From Amblyomma americanum (Eukaryota > Arthropoda > Arachnida > Ixodida > Ixodidae): 64,000 bases of DNA. Positions 36,647 to 48,599 of this stretch are shown here, piece by piece. Numbering within the stretch: position 1 is the stretch's first letter; the number at the start of each line of letters is the position of its first letter. Made by a program: the position numbers and the translations under genes. Where the stretch lies: assembly GCF_052857255.1 (NCBI RefSeq), contig NC_135498.1, forward strand, positions 85,212,639 through 85,276,638. Reading direction: 5' to 3'. A model generated the notes under the pieces. It made no database searches. It saw only the letters and a list, made by a program, of their open reading frames with translations, and was not told the DNA's origin.

Positions 36647-37786
36647 TGACTTGAGTTGAGTGGTTGTAAACTACCGGTGCGATTAGTCTTGCAGTTGCTG
36701 CCGGCAATTGCTCCACCGTAGCGACACTTAAATATAAATCACAGAAACACTGTCCGCAAAAACCCAAATAGACACTCCTGAGGCCACCATGTGGAGGCCA
36801 AATCCGTGTCCTGCAGGTAAAGCAGAAGGCGAGAAGCATCCCTTCTACTCGACTGGCTCCCGCGCGGGAAAACAATGTCCTGAAGAAAACTGTGAGGAAC
36901 TCCTGCCTTCTTGAGGGATCCGAATAACATAGCCCGTTCCGCGTTGTACAAAGTACGGCACAAGAGGTAATGTTCTATGTCACCACACACCACACGTTGG
37001 ACACAATGGTGACAACGCTAGGCCTGTCTTATACATCCACGCCGGCGTACGAGCAGAATCCGTGCGAACACGGTGCAGCAAAGTGGCTTGGTACCTTATG
37101 AGACCCTTGGTCACACATTGCTGATGAGGAGAGCTCCACAAAGAACTGAATTGGCACAACACCACATCTCTGAACATTTGCTTGACTTCATGAGGGACTC
37201 TATGTACTGGAATCCCGGAGAGAGCTGTATGGGCGAGGTTGTCCGCTATCTCGTTGCCTAAGACTATGTGCGAGGGCACCCACTGAAAACGTATAGAGAA
37301 GCCTTTGCGATGTAGATTCTGCACCAAACGTAGGGATCTAAGACTCAAGGCATCAGTGGGGAACCCGTACTCTAACCTTTGAAGGGCAGATTTTGAATCC
37401 GTAATTATGACAGTAGGTTGGGGCGTACAACACCGTAGCTTCTTTAGAGCTGCCTCAATGGCAACGCTTTCGGCCATTGTGGAGGACATGACTTTAGTAA
37501 AACAAACAGACCAATCATACTTCAAAGACGGAATATGAAAAGCAGCTGCACTGGATCCTCTGACCTTGTCCACAGAGCCGTCTGTGAAAATTTGAAGACT
37601 GGCATATTCGGTCTCAAGATGTTCCAGTACGAGCGAACGCATAGCCGCTAAAGGAGAATTCCGCTTAGCGCGAACGTGGGGAATTGTGAAGGAACAATCG
37701 AGGCTCGGAAAGGACCAAGGTGGCTTCAACGTCTTAGGTCGATCCCGACAGTCGAGACCCAGAGAACGAAGAGTATTTAAAGCCAA
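36647..37786 (-). pseudogene. LINE RNase H and Cys-rich 3' end
   Basis: Contains all RNase H landmarks: IFTDGSV, MAESVAIEAAL (Glu), IITDSKSAL (Asp), and WVPSHIVLGNEIAD (His and Asp). A CPTCGV tail motif follows near 36990, then after a stop or shift the CDIEHYLLC segment. The domain looks intact but is out of frame with RT because of the 160-bp duplication. The last 300 bases are the 3' UTR. Confidence 0.85.
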
Positions 37787-37987
37787 GTACGCCCGGGACT
37801 CAGATCTCTTGCGAAGGCGCTGTAGAAGCGCGAACGTGGGGAATTGTCAAGGAACAATCGAGGCTCGGAAAGGACCAAGGTGGCTTCAACGTCTTAGGTT
37901 GATCTCGACGGTCGAGACCCAGAGAACGAAGAGTATTTAAAGCCAAGTACGCCCGGGACTCAGATCTCTTGCGAAGGCGCTGTATAA
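37668..37987 (-). repeat. 160-bp tandem duplication in the LINE
   Basis: 37668-37827 is repeated at 37828-37987 with few differences. 160 is not a multiple of 3, so the duplication shifts the frame between RT and RNase H. Confidence 0.92.
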
Positions 37988-39533
37988 GCGCTCTCCCGGC
38001 AACAGTCTCTCTGAGGCGGCCAATTTGCAGCAAAAGACTTTGTGAAGCGGCTAGCCGAAGAGGTTTCGATTGAGACTCATACAGTACTGAATTGTTTGGA
38101 GCAGCCTGCGGAACGCCGAGAGCCCTCCTTAGTCCCATTCTGTGCAAAACCTCAAGGCGTTCCAGCTGCGATACCGAGGGGGAAATTAAAGGGAGCTGGT
38201 ACATTATGCGACTTGTCACCAAGGCATCGTGAAGCCTGATCATTGAAGCAGGATGGTTTCCCCATTGCTCACTAGCAACTCTACGAAGCACATTGAGACG
38301 CGAAGATAGTGAAGCCACAATCGAGTCCACAGCTCGTCGCCACTGTAGACGTGAGTCAATAGTCGCGCCCAAAAAACGTATGTGGTTAACCTGACGAAGG
38401 CAAGACTGATCATGGTCTATGCTCAGCCGCGCAAACCGTCGTCCCCTACCTGGAAACAGGACGAAGCCAGATTTTTCCTCCGAGAGAGTCAACCCAACAC
38501 CTTGAAGGTAACTTTGAACTGAAAGCACGGCCTGTCGCGCTAATAGATCTAAGCGTTTGTGTTGATATCCGGTTAACCAAAGACAAATGTTGTCTGCATA
38601 TATCGACATATGGACATGCCTACAATGTTTTTGCACTTTTGCGGGAAGACCAGCCATGACAACATTAAAGAGCGTTGGGGACAGGACACTACCCTGAGGT
38701 ACCCCTCGCGATACCGCCCTTTCAGAGCTCATGGTACTGCCTAACCACACTCGAAATTTACGATCACTGAGAAATGAGTGAATGAATCGCAGAAGATAGC
38801 CCTGTACGCCTATGACCTGCAGACTATTCAGTATTGAGCTCTGGAGGACGCTATCATAAGCCTTTGATACGTCTAGGAAAATGGCTAGTGTTGAAAGTCC
38901 AAAAGCACTCTGATGTTCAATGTGGCTTATCAAGTCCAGGACGCTATCTTGCGCGCTCAAACCTGTGCGGAATCCAGTCATGCATGTTGGTAGTGCCCTT
39001 CTATCCTCAAGCCACCAAGACAAACGCTTACTTGCCATCTTCTCCATGAGCTTAGCCACACACGACGTCAGCGATACAGGACGATACGAGGCCGCGTCTG
39101 TCATCTTTTTGCTGGCCTTCAGCAGTGGGACTACACAAGCCACCTTCCATGAAGGAGGAACGTCACCAGACTCCCACACTCGATCGAGATAGGTTAGGAG
39201 CATCTTCCGGTGTTCCAGAGGCAGGTTCTGTAACATTTGATTTATAATGCCGTCAGTACCTGGTGCACAGCGACGCCGCAGGCTGCGGAGCGCTGTCTGT
39301 AGTTCTCTAATTGTGAACGGGGCGTCCATAACAGACGGAGACGTAGCAGGCAGAGCGCAGGGATGAATGCCTGGTCTGGAATTTACAAATGCATCCGCAA
39401 ATTCCTCTGCCAAGCACACGAGATGTTTCTGCGTGCGCAATGCAAGCGCCTCGAAAGGTTTACTCGGACGAGAGCCACCAGCAAGACTGCCAACTACACG
39501 CCAAATTCTCGTTATCGGTGAGAAAACAGTCAA
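37800..39533 (-). pseudogene. LINE reverse transcriptase (ORF2 middle)
   Basis: A 577-codon open frame. RT blocks in order: CAPGTDGIINQML, SYRPVSLTSC, FRTGLSAQDSV, IFLDVSKAYDSV (catalytic Asp), RGVPQGSVLSPTLF, then YADNICLW where active enzymes have (Y/F)ADD, so the second Asp is Asn. Then RFLGATID and a thumb region. It primes cDNA synthesis from the nicked target in active elements. The D-to-N change predicts inactivity, although the frame is otherwise well preserved. Confidence 0.92.
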
Positions 39534-39539
39534 ACTAGC

Positions 39540-40553
39540 TCAACAGGATGCCCTCTGGAACCTACAGAGCTTGTTCGCATGACGTCTAATGGCAGAGTTG
39601 AGCCTGCTGAAAGTTGTCTTCAAGGCTCTGTCGTCCTTCTTCAGCAACAGTTGTCGCTCCGTCCTTCTGCGCGCTGCGCAGAGGTTAATCAGTTTTAAAT
39701 CCGGAGTCGGAAAATGATCAGGTAGCTTGAGCGCCGTGGTAGCAGCCATCTTAGCATAAATCATTTTGTCTGTCACATCACCGGAAACACAGTTTAAGTG
39801 CTCCCTGTATTTGTCCCAATTAACAACATGGCAAATTTTAGGACCACGCAGATGGAAGTCGGCAGTAAACACAAATATCGGGTAGTGATCACTTCCCATT
39901 CGGTCAGCTCTAGTTGACCACGGCACACGGACGTCAGGTGAATTTAAGGTTAGGTCTATAGATGTGGGTGAGGTTGGAGGCCGAAAGAAAGTGGGACTTC
40001 CGTCATTGGCCACGCACAGGTCCAAACTGTCGATGACTTCTACAAGTTGGCGTCCGCGAGGATCTGTGTTCCTGTCACCCCAGGCAGGGTGGTGGGCATT
40101 GAAGTCACCGCAGATGATTCTGGGTGCTGGGCAGCGGTCACAAAGTTGCTGGAGGAACAAAGCCATATCGACCTTCTTCCACGGGGACACGTATACTAAT
40201 GCAATGGACAGAGTTCGGAAGGCGAGCCGAATCCTCACAGCCACTACCTCAATACTGTCGGTGCAAAGATCGGTGACGTTCAAAGCCACATGAGGAATCT
40301 CCCTTCGTATGTAAAGGGCGGCACTTCCTGCGGGAAACGACTTTATGCTGCAATTCTTGTGGGCGACGTATCCCGGCAAAGACCTCCCGCTTGGCAAGCC
40401 AGCCTCCGAGAGGGCCAGAACTGGAACACAGGTCTCTTTCAAGAACAATTTTAGTTCTGCTAATCGACTTATAATCCCAGCGCAGTTCCACTGCATGATA
40501 AACGGCACTTTTCTAGGGATTTTAGTTGCAACAGGTTGAAGAAAACTAGCCAT
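39540..40553 (-). pseudogene. LINE endonuclease domain
   Basis: A 337-codon frame with the AP-endonuclease-like signature: QWNCAGI, LSEAGLPSG (Glu), YVSPWKKVD, ICGDFNAHHPAWG, SIDLTLNSPD and GSDHYPI. These are the metal-binding and catalytic positions of LINE endonucleases, which nick target DNA. A stop (TAG) separates it from RT; in active I-type elements the two form one polypeptide. Confidence 0.9.
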
Positions 40554-40987
40554 CTAGGAGTTGAAGTTCTCTGCTAAGGCGGTGATCGAGGTCTCAAAGT
40601 AAAGCACCAGCTGTATAAAGTTCTTCAAAGTTCCAGGCTGCATCGCTTGGCTATATGAACGCAGGACATCAAACAAAACGCGTAGAAGGTCGGAGAGATT
40701 CCGACTTTTGAGCTCCTTATTTTGCTGCACGCACTAGCGCACCACTTCGACAAAAGACGGGGACTCGGACCCACTCTTCGCCACGGTGGCTGGTGTCTGC
40801 ATTTCTTTTAAGGCAAGGGGATGTCCTCCATGTTGTCGAGTCTTGCTGTGATCTGGTCGCTGAAGAACATGGACACTTTTTGCAGAAACAGATCGAACAG
40901 CCAGCTCACCCTCGGAGGCCATTGCCGACTTGCTCGGATCAGGTCGTGCAGCGACGTCGCTTGCTACCACGTCCCGAGCTTCCGACT
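40554..40987 (-). pseudogene. LINE ORF1 C-terminal remnant
   Basis: A minus-strand frame ends at about 40734 (SPSFVEVVR), just 5' of the endonuclease. It is charged and low-complexity with no zinc knuckles, as expected for a truncated RNA-binding ORF1. The element is cut at the target site at 40987. Confidence 0.5.
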
Positions 40988-41001
40988 CGGACGCCAGTGG
41001 T

Positions 41002-41345
41002 GTCGGCTTCAGCGCCGTGCTCGCCCAGCGCATCTGTGATTTTGATGAATACGTTGTTGCCTACGCAAGCCGCACACTTACGAAGGCTGAAACTAATTAC
41101 GCCGTCAGTGAAAAAGAGTGTTTGGCCATCGTATGGGCCCTTGCAAAATTCCGCCCGTAGCTCTATGGCCGCTCTTTTGACGTTGTGACGGACCATCATG
41201 CGTTTTGTTGGCTTTATTCCTTGAAAGACCCATCCGCCGCCTTGCCAGGTGGGCTCTTTGTCTGCAAGAATATGACATCCGCGTGGTCTATCGTTCCGTC
41301 CGCAAGCATCAAGACTCTGATGCCCTGTCCCGCTGCCCACTTCCA
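41002..41345 (+). pseudogene. Gypsy RNase H, continuation
   Basis: Reads on from the pre-LINE half: [39 protein letters not shown], a TAG, then [26 protein letters not shown] and HQDSDALSR. This is standard Gypsy RNase H with tether. One stop and one frameshift. Confidence 0.88.
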
Positions 41346-41399
41346 GCCGAGATCGACAGCCTTTCCACCTCTGACGTCTCCCCGTCGTCCCATCAAAAC

Positions 41400-42720
41400 A
41401 TCAACATGCCCTCAGCGCAACGTACTGACCCCTGGATCGCTTCTATTCTCGACTTTCTCTCCAACCCCACGGCTGCTTCTCCATCCCGTGCTCTCCGCCG
41501 CCATGCTTCCCACTTCGTGATTCGCGATAACCTTCTCTTTCGCCGGAACTACAGCACCGACGGCCGCAAGTGGTTATTCGTTATTCTTCGCCACCTGCGC
41601 ACGAACATATGGGCCTATTTCCTCGCAGACCCACAATCCGGTCACGCGGGAGTTTTCAAGACATACACGCGCATCCGGCTGCGCTATTACTGGCGCGGAA
41701 TGTACTACACCTTCGTTCTTAAATGCGTACGCGCCTGCCTCGCCTGTCAACGTCGCAAGCCAACTCCTAATCGTTCTGCCGGAGAGTTGCCGCCACTCCC
41801 TTGCCCACCACGCCCTTTCGACCGTATCGGCATTGATTTCTACGGCCCGCTTCCGTACACTGCGGCCGGCAACCGTTGGGCTATCGTTGCGGTTGATCAT
41901 CTCACGAGATATGCCGAAACCGCTGCCCTTCCGTCTGACACAGCGACAGACGTTGCCTCCTTCCTTTTGCAACGTTTCGTCCTTCGTCACGGTGCACCTC
42001 GTGAATTGCTTAGCGACCGCGGACGCGCATTTTGTCCGATTTCGTCACCGCCCTGCTCCGTCAGTGCAACATAATCCATCGTACCACCTCCGCCTGTCAT
42101 CCGCAGACCAACGGCCTCACCGAGTGATTTAACCGCACTCTCGGGGACATGCTCTCTATGTACGTCGCATCCAACCACTCGAATTGGGATCTCATCCCCT
42201 CTTATGTGACTTTCGCCTACAACACCACCCAGCAGTCTACTACTGGCTGCTCTCCCTTCTTTCTTCTTTACGGCCGTCATCCATCTGCTACAATAGACAC
42301 CATTCTGCCTTACCAACCTGATGCCTCCGAATATATCGCTGTTTCCGAAGCTGCGCTACACGCAGAAGATTGTCGCCAAATCGCCCGGTCACTCACAACT
42401 GACGCCCAGTATCGCCAGAAATTCCTCCACGACAACGCTCACACCACATCGCACTTCTCTCCTGGTGCGCTTGTGTGGCTGTGGATAACATCAAGCACTC
42501 CTGGACTCTCCTCGAAATTTCTCCCCAAGTATCACAGCCCCTACCGTGTCCTGGAGCGCACATCTCCAGTTAATTACGTCGTCGAACCGCTCACGCCATC
42601 TCCCGATCTCCGCCGCCGCGGCCGCGAGACAGTTCACATCCAGCGTCTTAAGCCTTACTATAACCCCTCCATATTGCTGTCGCCAAAGTCGGCAGGATGG
42701 CCCATCTTCGCCCCGGGGCT
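41400..42720 (+). pseudogene. Gypsy integrase
   Basis: A zinc module with GHAGVFKTYTRIRLRYYW and CLACQRR, then a core with GIDFYGPLP (Asp), LLSDRGRAF (Asp) and HPQTNGLTE (Glu, followed by a TGA). A frameshift lies near 42040. The last part, 42149-42880, has AYNTTQQSTTGCSPF, FSPGALVWL and YHSPYRVLERTSPVNY, a GPY/F-like tail. Inactive. Confidence 0.88.
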
Positions 42721-42723
42721 GAT

Positions 42724-42898
42724 TTTGAAGAAGATGATGACCCAGACAAAGCAGATGACTCGTAAAAAACGAAGTTGGCCCTGCTCGTCAGTCGTATTGC
42801 TATCGCGACGTGTGTCTGTGCCCGACCTGGTTGCCCACGGCTTGTTCTGGCCGCTGCTCCCTTCCTCCCAGCTCTTTTAAATAAACCCCCGCCTTACA
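42724..42898 (+). repeat. 3' LTR of second Gypsy element
   Basis: Matches 33301-33477 with scattered differences. The terminal TG has become TT, and it ends CCGCCTTACA. An L2-type LINE begins immediately after. Confidence 0.88.
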
Positions 42899-43199
42899 CA
42901 CAGCACAATTTTTATTTATTTATCTGGAACATACTGCTAGCCTCTTTCGAGGCTGTTGCAGGAATCGGAACAGGTTCGTTTTCTTTTTAGGTACGTCACA
43001 AAAGAAAAAAATTGCAAAGAAAGTTCATACAACTGATATAACATTGTAAAACGAATAATCATGGGAGACAGCTTCAAAATACATGACTCAATATTAAGCA
43101 ACACAAAAGCAATGTTTCACGTGCAATGCTTCACTAAAAGTTCAAATGAACCATTATTACAGGTTACAAAGAAAACTGCTCAAAGATTCAGAATTAACA

Positions 43200-44786
43200 T
43201 TTCCAGGTAACATATTCCATTCCTTGATCGCTTGCGGAAAAAATGAATAACGAATGGTGTGAGTGTTAAACTTATACTCCGTTAAGTGCAGTGAATGTTT
43301 CGTTCTGGTGTTGCGTTTTGGTGAAGGAACTAAGTAGAGGTCAGAATTTATTTTAGGGCACAGTTTAAGAGGAGGAAGATGAATTTAAGGCGTGAGATTC
43401 GGGCACGGTTACTAAAAGTGGAGAGATTTGCCTTGTTTAAGAGTTCAGTTGGGGAGTCGTTACGTTGATATTTGTTAAAAATTAACCCTACTGCTTTCCG
43501 CTCCACGCTTTCAACCTTATTTATGCATTTCTGTGTGTGCGGAAACCAGCACAGGATGTTCTACTCATGCACAGGAAGGACGAGAGTACGGTATACCAGT
43601 ACCCTGGTGTTGGGAGATGCAGATGGTATAGATCGCTTAAGAGAAAAGAGTGCGGAAAGTGCTTTGGACGATATATATTCTACTTGATTATCCTATTTCA
43701 GGTCAGAGGTGATGACAACACCTAGGTATTTGTATTTTCGGACTGATTTTAAGGTTTATTTTCGACTTCATACGAGAAAACGAGCGGGTTCTTTTTTCTT
43801 GATACAGTCATGCACACAGATTTATCGAGATTCAGAGTCATCTGCCACTCTCGACACCATTTTGCAATTCGACCAATTGCATTGTTTAATGTAACTTGAT
43901 CATCGCGTGACTTACTTTCTTTATAAATAATGCAATCATCTGCGACCAATCGGATTGTTTTGTTAAGATTGAACGCTAGATCGTTTATGTAAAGTAGAAA
44001 CAATATGGGTGCTAATACCGTTCCTTGAGGTACGCCAGACATTACTTTCACATGGTGCGATGCGTGGCCGTCATATTGCGCATACTGGTAGCGGTCTGAA
44101 AGGAAATTTTGTATCCAGTTTGTTATTTTATTACAGCCAAGGAAGTGTTGAAGTTTAAACATCAATTTTGGGTGTGATACACGATCAAACGCTTTCGAGA
44201 AATCTAAAAATAAGACATCAACTTGGCTGCGTTTGTCCAGTGCGTATGCGAGATCGTAGATCGTTTCCAGCAGTTCAGTTGCAGTTGATAGCCCTTTCCT
44301 AAAGCCGTGCTGGTTAGGACTCAGTAGAATATTTTCTTCAAGAAATTTTACGATGTGCTTAAGATTGATATGTTCAAATATCTTGGATGCAACACACGTG
44401 AGTGAAACAGGGTGATAACTAGACGCATTTGTAGTGTCTCTAGATTTATGAACAGAAACAACCTTAGCGATTTTCCAATATTTCGGGACTTCTGCATTTT
44501 CTAGAGATTTCTTATAAACAAGAAGCAAATATTTCGATGCCCACTCTGCGTATCTTTTGAGAAACGTGTTCGGAATATTATCTGGGCCAGTAGATTTCTT
44601 CTCTTCAAGATTAAGTAAAAGTGTAAAAATTCCTGATTCGTTTAGTGTTAGTTCGGGGAGGTCTAGGATACAGTCACTTATTTGAGAATCTACGTGAGGT
44701 ACAGAATTGTCATCAAGCGTGAAAACCGATTGAAAATACGGATTGAAGTCATTAGCAATCTTTAATGCCTCATGCAAGAAGTACAT
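43200..44786 (-). pseudogene. L2/CR1-like reverse transcriptase
   Basis: The open frame 44786-43749 contains STGPDNIPNTFLK, SYHPVSLTC, HGFRKGLSTATE, LFLDFSKAFDRV (catalytic Asp), SGVPQGTVLAPILFLLYIND and LVADDCIIY, where families have FADD. Both Asp residues remain; the Phe-to-Val change is unusual. Downstream, in other frames to about 43200, KYKYLGVVIT and LLVYRTLVLP-like thumb blocks continue, with stops. Clade inferred from the short ORF2 layout without RNase H. Confidence 0.88.
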
Positions 44787-44883
44787 GGCTTTGTTTGTGC
44801 TTTCGAGAGATCAGATATCTCCAAAAATTTTGGGGAGCGGTTTTGATATAGTTGCTAACAGTAAAATTTGTATTTTTGTGTTT

Positions 44884-45760
44884 TTAAGTCCTAATTGCTT
44901 GCTTTAGATCATTTGAGAGTTTGCGAATGTGTTCAGTGTGTGTTGTCCATGGTTTCCGTCGTTTAAGTTTCCTCAGCCGTAACAGCTTGCGCTTCTTATG
45001 TATAATGTCTCGAGTTATCCAAGGATTAAGCTTGTTTACAGTTTTTACACGTGTGGAAACATAAAGTGAGATACAATGTTCCACTTTATGCTTAAACGTC
45101 AACCATAGGTCGTCACATGATACCGACGGATCGGCGTACATTGTTGCAAACTGTGAATAAAACTGATCAAAGACATCAAGAACGCCAACATCATCAGCAT
45201 TTTTCCAGTCGTATACTCGTGTTATTTTTTTCGCGCGTGCTGGTGAAATTAGGGAGAGCGAACATGGTTGCCCGGTGGTCAGATATACCGTCAAGTATCT
45301 CATATGAAGAGGCATCCCCAGCGAAAAAATTGTTTATAAAAGTTAAATCAAGAACACTGTGGCTAGTGTCTGTAACACGGGTAGGTTACTGCACAATTTG
45401 TTTGAGGCCGAAAGCAAATGTGACGTCAAGAAGCGCGTCGGCACTGGTTTGGTCAGTGGATCCTCTATCCAGATATTTCCACGCTATGCCTGGGAAATTA
45501 AAATCTCCTGTAAGAATAATTTTTCTACACTGGTTTAGGTGACACTGCATGTATTCTTATAAAGACTCAATGGTATCTGCACTACTATTTGGTGGACGAT
45601 ACATTGTGTCAACATAAATTCTGCACCTAATCGTCATTGGGCTCTAACTGTTCGCCTATTCACTTTCATACATGAACACCCGACACCGGAGAAGTTCGGG
45701 CGAATCCGGAGAAAAACAAATTGCAGCGCACTCTAGCATACCTTAAGAATTTTCTGTAGA
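44884..45760 (-). pseudogene. L2/CR1-like endonuclease remnant and linker
   Basis: Reading minus: a SPELLRC-type block near 45690, MYRPPNSSAD (about 45600), ILTGDFNFPGIAW (about 45500), SVLDLTFIN (about 45350) and SDHRATMF-like near 45270, spanning the second half of an endonuclease. The linker 45315-44884 is Lys/Arg-rich (KLLRLRKLKRRKPW). Several stops. Confidence 0.75.
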
Positions 45761-46599
45761 TACTGCTTGCGAAATAGTGTCAGCCCATATTTCGCCTTGA
45801 GCTTTCTAATTATTGCATAGTGTGAAAGGCGATAACTGCATCATGCCAAACTGCTATTAGCGCATATAAAGAGAAACAGATGAACCAGGGAGTAACGCAA
45901 ATTCTCCTAATGCTCCCGCGAAGCTCACTGGTTCAGAAGACGTCAAACCTCCTTGGTCGCATAAAATCGCGCCAGACTAGCTTTCTTCATCAGCTGACTT
46001 CTTTTGAGATTTTGAGAAAAGGGCTGTTAGGTTTTTTTTTTCGTTTCAAGTGGAGACTTAATATTCACCTTTTCAGCCGCAATAAATAAAACTTAAAGCC
46101 GATCTGATACCTTAGTAATTTGGTGCTCTGTTAGTGCGGGTCTGTAACATGTTAAATAAAAATTATTGTGCCATTTCGATCTGATACATTTGCAAAACAA
46201 CAACATGTCACCTCTCTAATTGCCCTCGAATAACACCTCGATAGCTGTTTCCAAGGCATGTTGTTTTCTGCAGCGCTGTCAGCTGTAGCAGCAGTAGTAA
46301 GCGGTTTTATTGAAATAACAACAAAAACTAATGAAAAGATTTTTGCGAGCCCCGGCACCTGCCATCGACAGTAAAGCTTCTGAGCTGGGGCCGCGGAAAT
46401 AAAGGATATCAGGCAGAATGCAGAAATGAAGTGAATGAGGTGAGAACACAGTAAGAGAGGACAGGGGGAGAGGTAATATATAGAAACTACACAATGAGGA
46501 ATGTGTCCAGGATGTCCGCGTGATTAGTTTATGATGGAGCAATAGAAACAAACGAGCACAACGCTACGGCGACTACGACTGGAGTGGGGCGTCCAGCTG
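45761..46599. other. no gene recognised
   Basis: Minus-strand AATAAAACCGC near 46300 could be an old poly(A) signal, but no linked ORF is convincing. Confidence 0.4.
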
Positions 46600-46885
46600 T
46601 TATTGGCCCTAGGTAGAACTCGCGGAGCGTTCGGTTACTGCGTGTACTACCTTCCGTAGAACAGACGGGACGTCAAGCCCGTCTGTTTGAGGAATGCAGA
46701 GGCTCACCAACGTTCGCTTACGGGTGCGACCACAAAAGCGTCTCAAGATAATCTGGTCGTGTGCCCAGCGCACTATAGGCCGCAAGCATATCGCCTCAAG
46801 CATTGGCGAACGCGTCACAGTTAAGGAGCGGGTGCTCTAGAGTTTCCACAGCTCCGCATTCCTCACACACATCACTCGACGCAAT
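46600..46885 (-). mobile_element. 3' fragment of a LINE ORF2
   Basis: On the minus strand: CVEECGAVETLEHPLLNC then AFANA, a TGA, DMLAAYSALGTR and LETLLW. This Cys/His-rich motif followed by a Leu-rich tail ends RNase H-bearing LINE ORF2s. Stops and the absence of upstream domains mark it as a fragment. Confidence 0.65.
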
Positions 46886-48169
46886 TCATTGACGCTCCCG
46901 TCGTTGCCCGGGCCACACGCAGCCAGTGCGCACGGTGTGGACCATTGCACGTTGCGGCCGTCAGCTGTACATTTCGGTTATTCTCACTATTCTGCCCGGA
47001 AAGCCTTTTCAGGTGTTGTCCATTGCAAATGGTCCTTAAAATTCTACTTTTCTCTCCGTGGTGCATATTTTTGCTGCTGGTCTCTTGACGCCAGCTACAT
47101 TCTATGTTCTCGGGCTCCTTTGAAATGTATTGATTTCATAACGGCATCGACGTTTTCCTTTTGTTATCATTATTTACGACTTTCAGGGGCCAATAGGTGT
47201 CCTTGTAGTTGTTATTGTGGGTCTGCTTCTCATTATTGGATAACTGTGTGTTGCCAAAGGCAAGCTGGCCGATTTCTCTATAAATAAAAAAAAACTGCTA
47301 GGGGTACAGGACAGGCCCTAAAAGTGTGGATGGAATGTGCAAAACGTATTTTCTAAGAATGAGCAAAATCTAGTCTCTCTTGATTGGTTTCAGATGCAAA
47401 CGCATGGTCAGCCATCTTTTGTTGGGGCAGCATTTTGATGCGGGAAGGCGGACTCGAAGAATTTTAAATATCATCTGTTGGTGAAGCGACAATTATAGGT
47501 ATTGAAAACTCGGGCATCCTGTCCGGATAATAACCATCTTCGAGCGATAAAAAGGAGGCTGGTGAGATCGAAATTATCAACCTCAAATACAGCCTCAAAT
47601 CCGTGCATCACTTTTTCTGTGGCAGTGTCTCAGGATTCTATTGTAAACAATCAATGAGACACTAATGTGTGCGTGCGGGGAACACCTTTCTGAGGTGCAC
47701 TGTCATCATCACCTTGACTGCTCCCATTGCAGGACAAATGCCCTCTCCCATATCTCTCAAATTACTGTTATGCTGTTCTAGCAGCGTCCACACTATACCC
47801 GACAACTTCTGAAACTCGTCCACACACCTTACTTTCTGCAACCCCCTGCTACGTCAGCATTATCTTGCTATACAGACCGCTAGCCTCAACGACTACCAGT
47901 TATCCTTTCTTCGCATTTCATGCACTGCCCAACCATATGTACGGCCATCGGTTTTAGTACCCCCGAATTATAATCCTGCACAAGTTCATTTTCTCTTGAG
48001 CTTGAGTAGGATATCAATGCCCATATGTGATAGCTGCCCCCCTATGCCTTCTACTAGACCTATAATTTTTTCTTCTAGACGTTTCCACAAATCTTTGCAG
48101 TAGACAACCTAATCAGCAAGTTTATTAGAGAAGCAAAAACGCACCGCAAGCGGTCATCCTCCCTGTAAC

Positions 48170-48345
48170 GAAAGAAGAAATGAAAAAGGCCTAAGCAGCA
48201 ATTGCAAATGTGAAACGCACCTCTTATAGAATACGTAAAAGCAGATCTGTCGAATGATTGCGCAATAATAAAGCTAAAAAATTAGCCGCCCTGTATACGG
48301 AATACCTTCAGACGTCAACCGTACTGGAAGCTTACCGAAAGATTC
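48170..48345 (+). mobile_element. LINE RT fragment, paralogous to 14590
   Basis: GAAATGAAAAAGGCCTAAGC through AAGCAGATCTGTCGAATGAT and GCCGCCCTGTATACGGAATA mirror 14595-14740, with extra stops. It supports common descent of the two T modules. Confidence 0.65.
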
Positions 48346-48599
48346 GAGAAACGTCTTTTTTCTTTCATGTTTTCGCGCTGAAAGAACTTTGCGGTACGAC
48401 CTCCTCTGGATTCATGTGTGCGGAATGAAACAAAAATATTGCATAAAAGTAAATGGATGGCATACCTCTACCTATTCAACGTCGTGAAAAAAGTGTGTAA
48501 CGTAAATGATCAGATTAGTAATGATAGCAATAATTGGTGCAATAATAATATTGGCGCAGCATCTGTCTCATATATCGCTGGACACCTGAACCGCGCCGT

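Larger units (their letters stand above)
36647..40987 (-). mobile_element. I-clade LINE inserted in Gypsy RNase H
   Basis: A minus-strand non-LTR retrotransposon with ORF1 remnant, apurinic-type endonuclease, RT and RNase H, in that order. The 14-bp target CGGACGCCAGTGGT is present on both sides (36633-36646 and 40988-41001). The Gypsy reading (HTDASG | [11 protein letters not shown]) resumes exactly after it. A single RNase H-bearing ORF2 points to the I group. It is 5' truncated within ORF1. Confidence 0.9.
33301..42898 (+). mobile_element. second Ty3/Gypsy retrotransposon, split by a LINE
   Basis: Short LTRs (177 and 175 bp) enclose gag, protease, RT, RNase H and integrase in the usual Ty3/Gypsy order. 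A 4.3-kb LINE interrupts RNase H. Removing it leaves about 5.2 kb, normal for the family. Many frameshifts and stops. It landed in the intron of gene copy B: flanking 32580-33290 aligns with the copy A intron. Confidence 0.88.
42899..45760 (-). mobile_element. L2/CR1-like LINE, 5' truncated
   Basis: Minus-strand non-LTR element. Its 3' end (ATAAATAAAT-like tail, 42905-42920) abuts the Gypsy 3' LTR. ORF2 runs endonuclease, linker, RT, and a decayed C-terminus. The endonuclease start is missing beyond about 45760. No RNase H. Confidence 0.85.

Noticed and set aside
45670..45725. Resemblance to exon 2 of the gene family (ATGA.C.CC.....AGAAGTTC....CCGGAGAA), as if copy B's exon 2 survived beyond the TE nest.
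   Set aside because: The minus strand here reads continuously, in the same frame as the downstream YRPPNS motif, as LINE endonuclease (SPELLRC block). There is no AG acceptor, and the likeness to exon 2 fades after about 45 bases.
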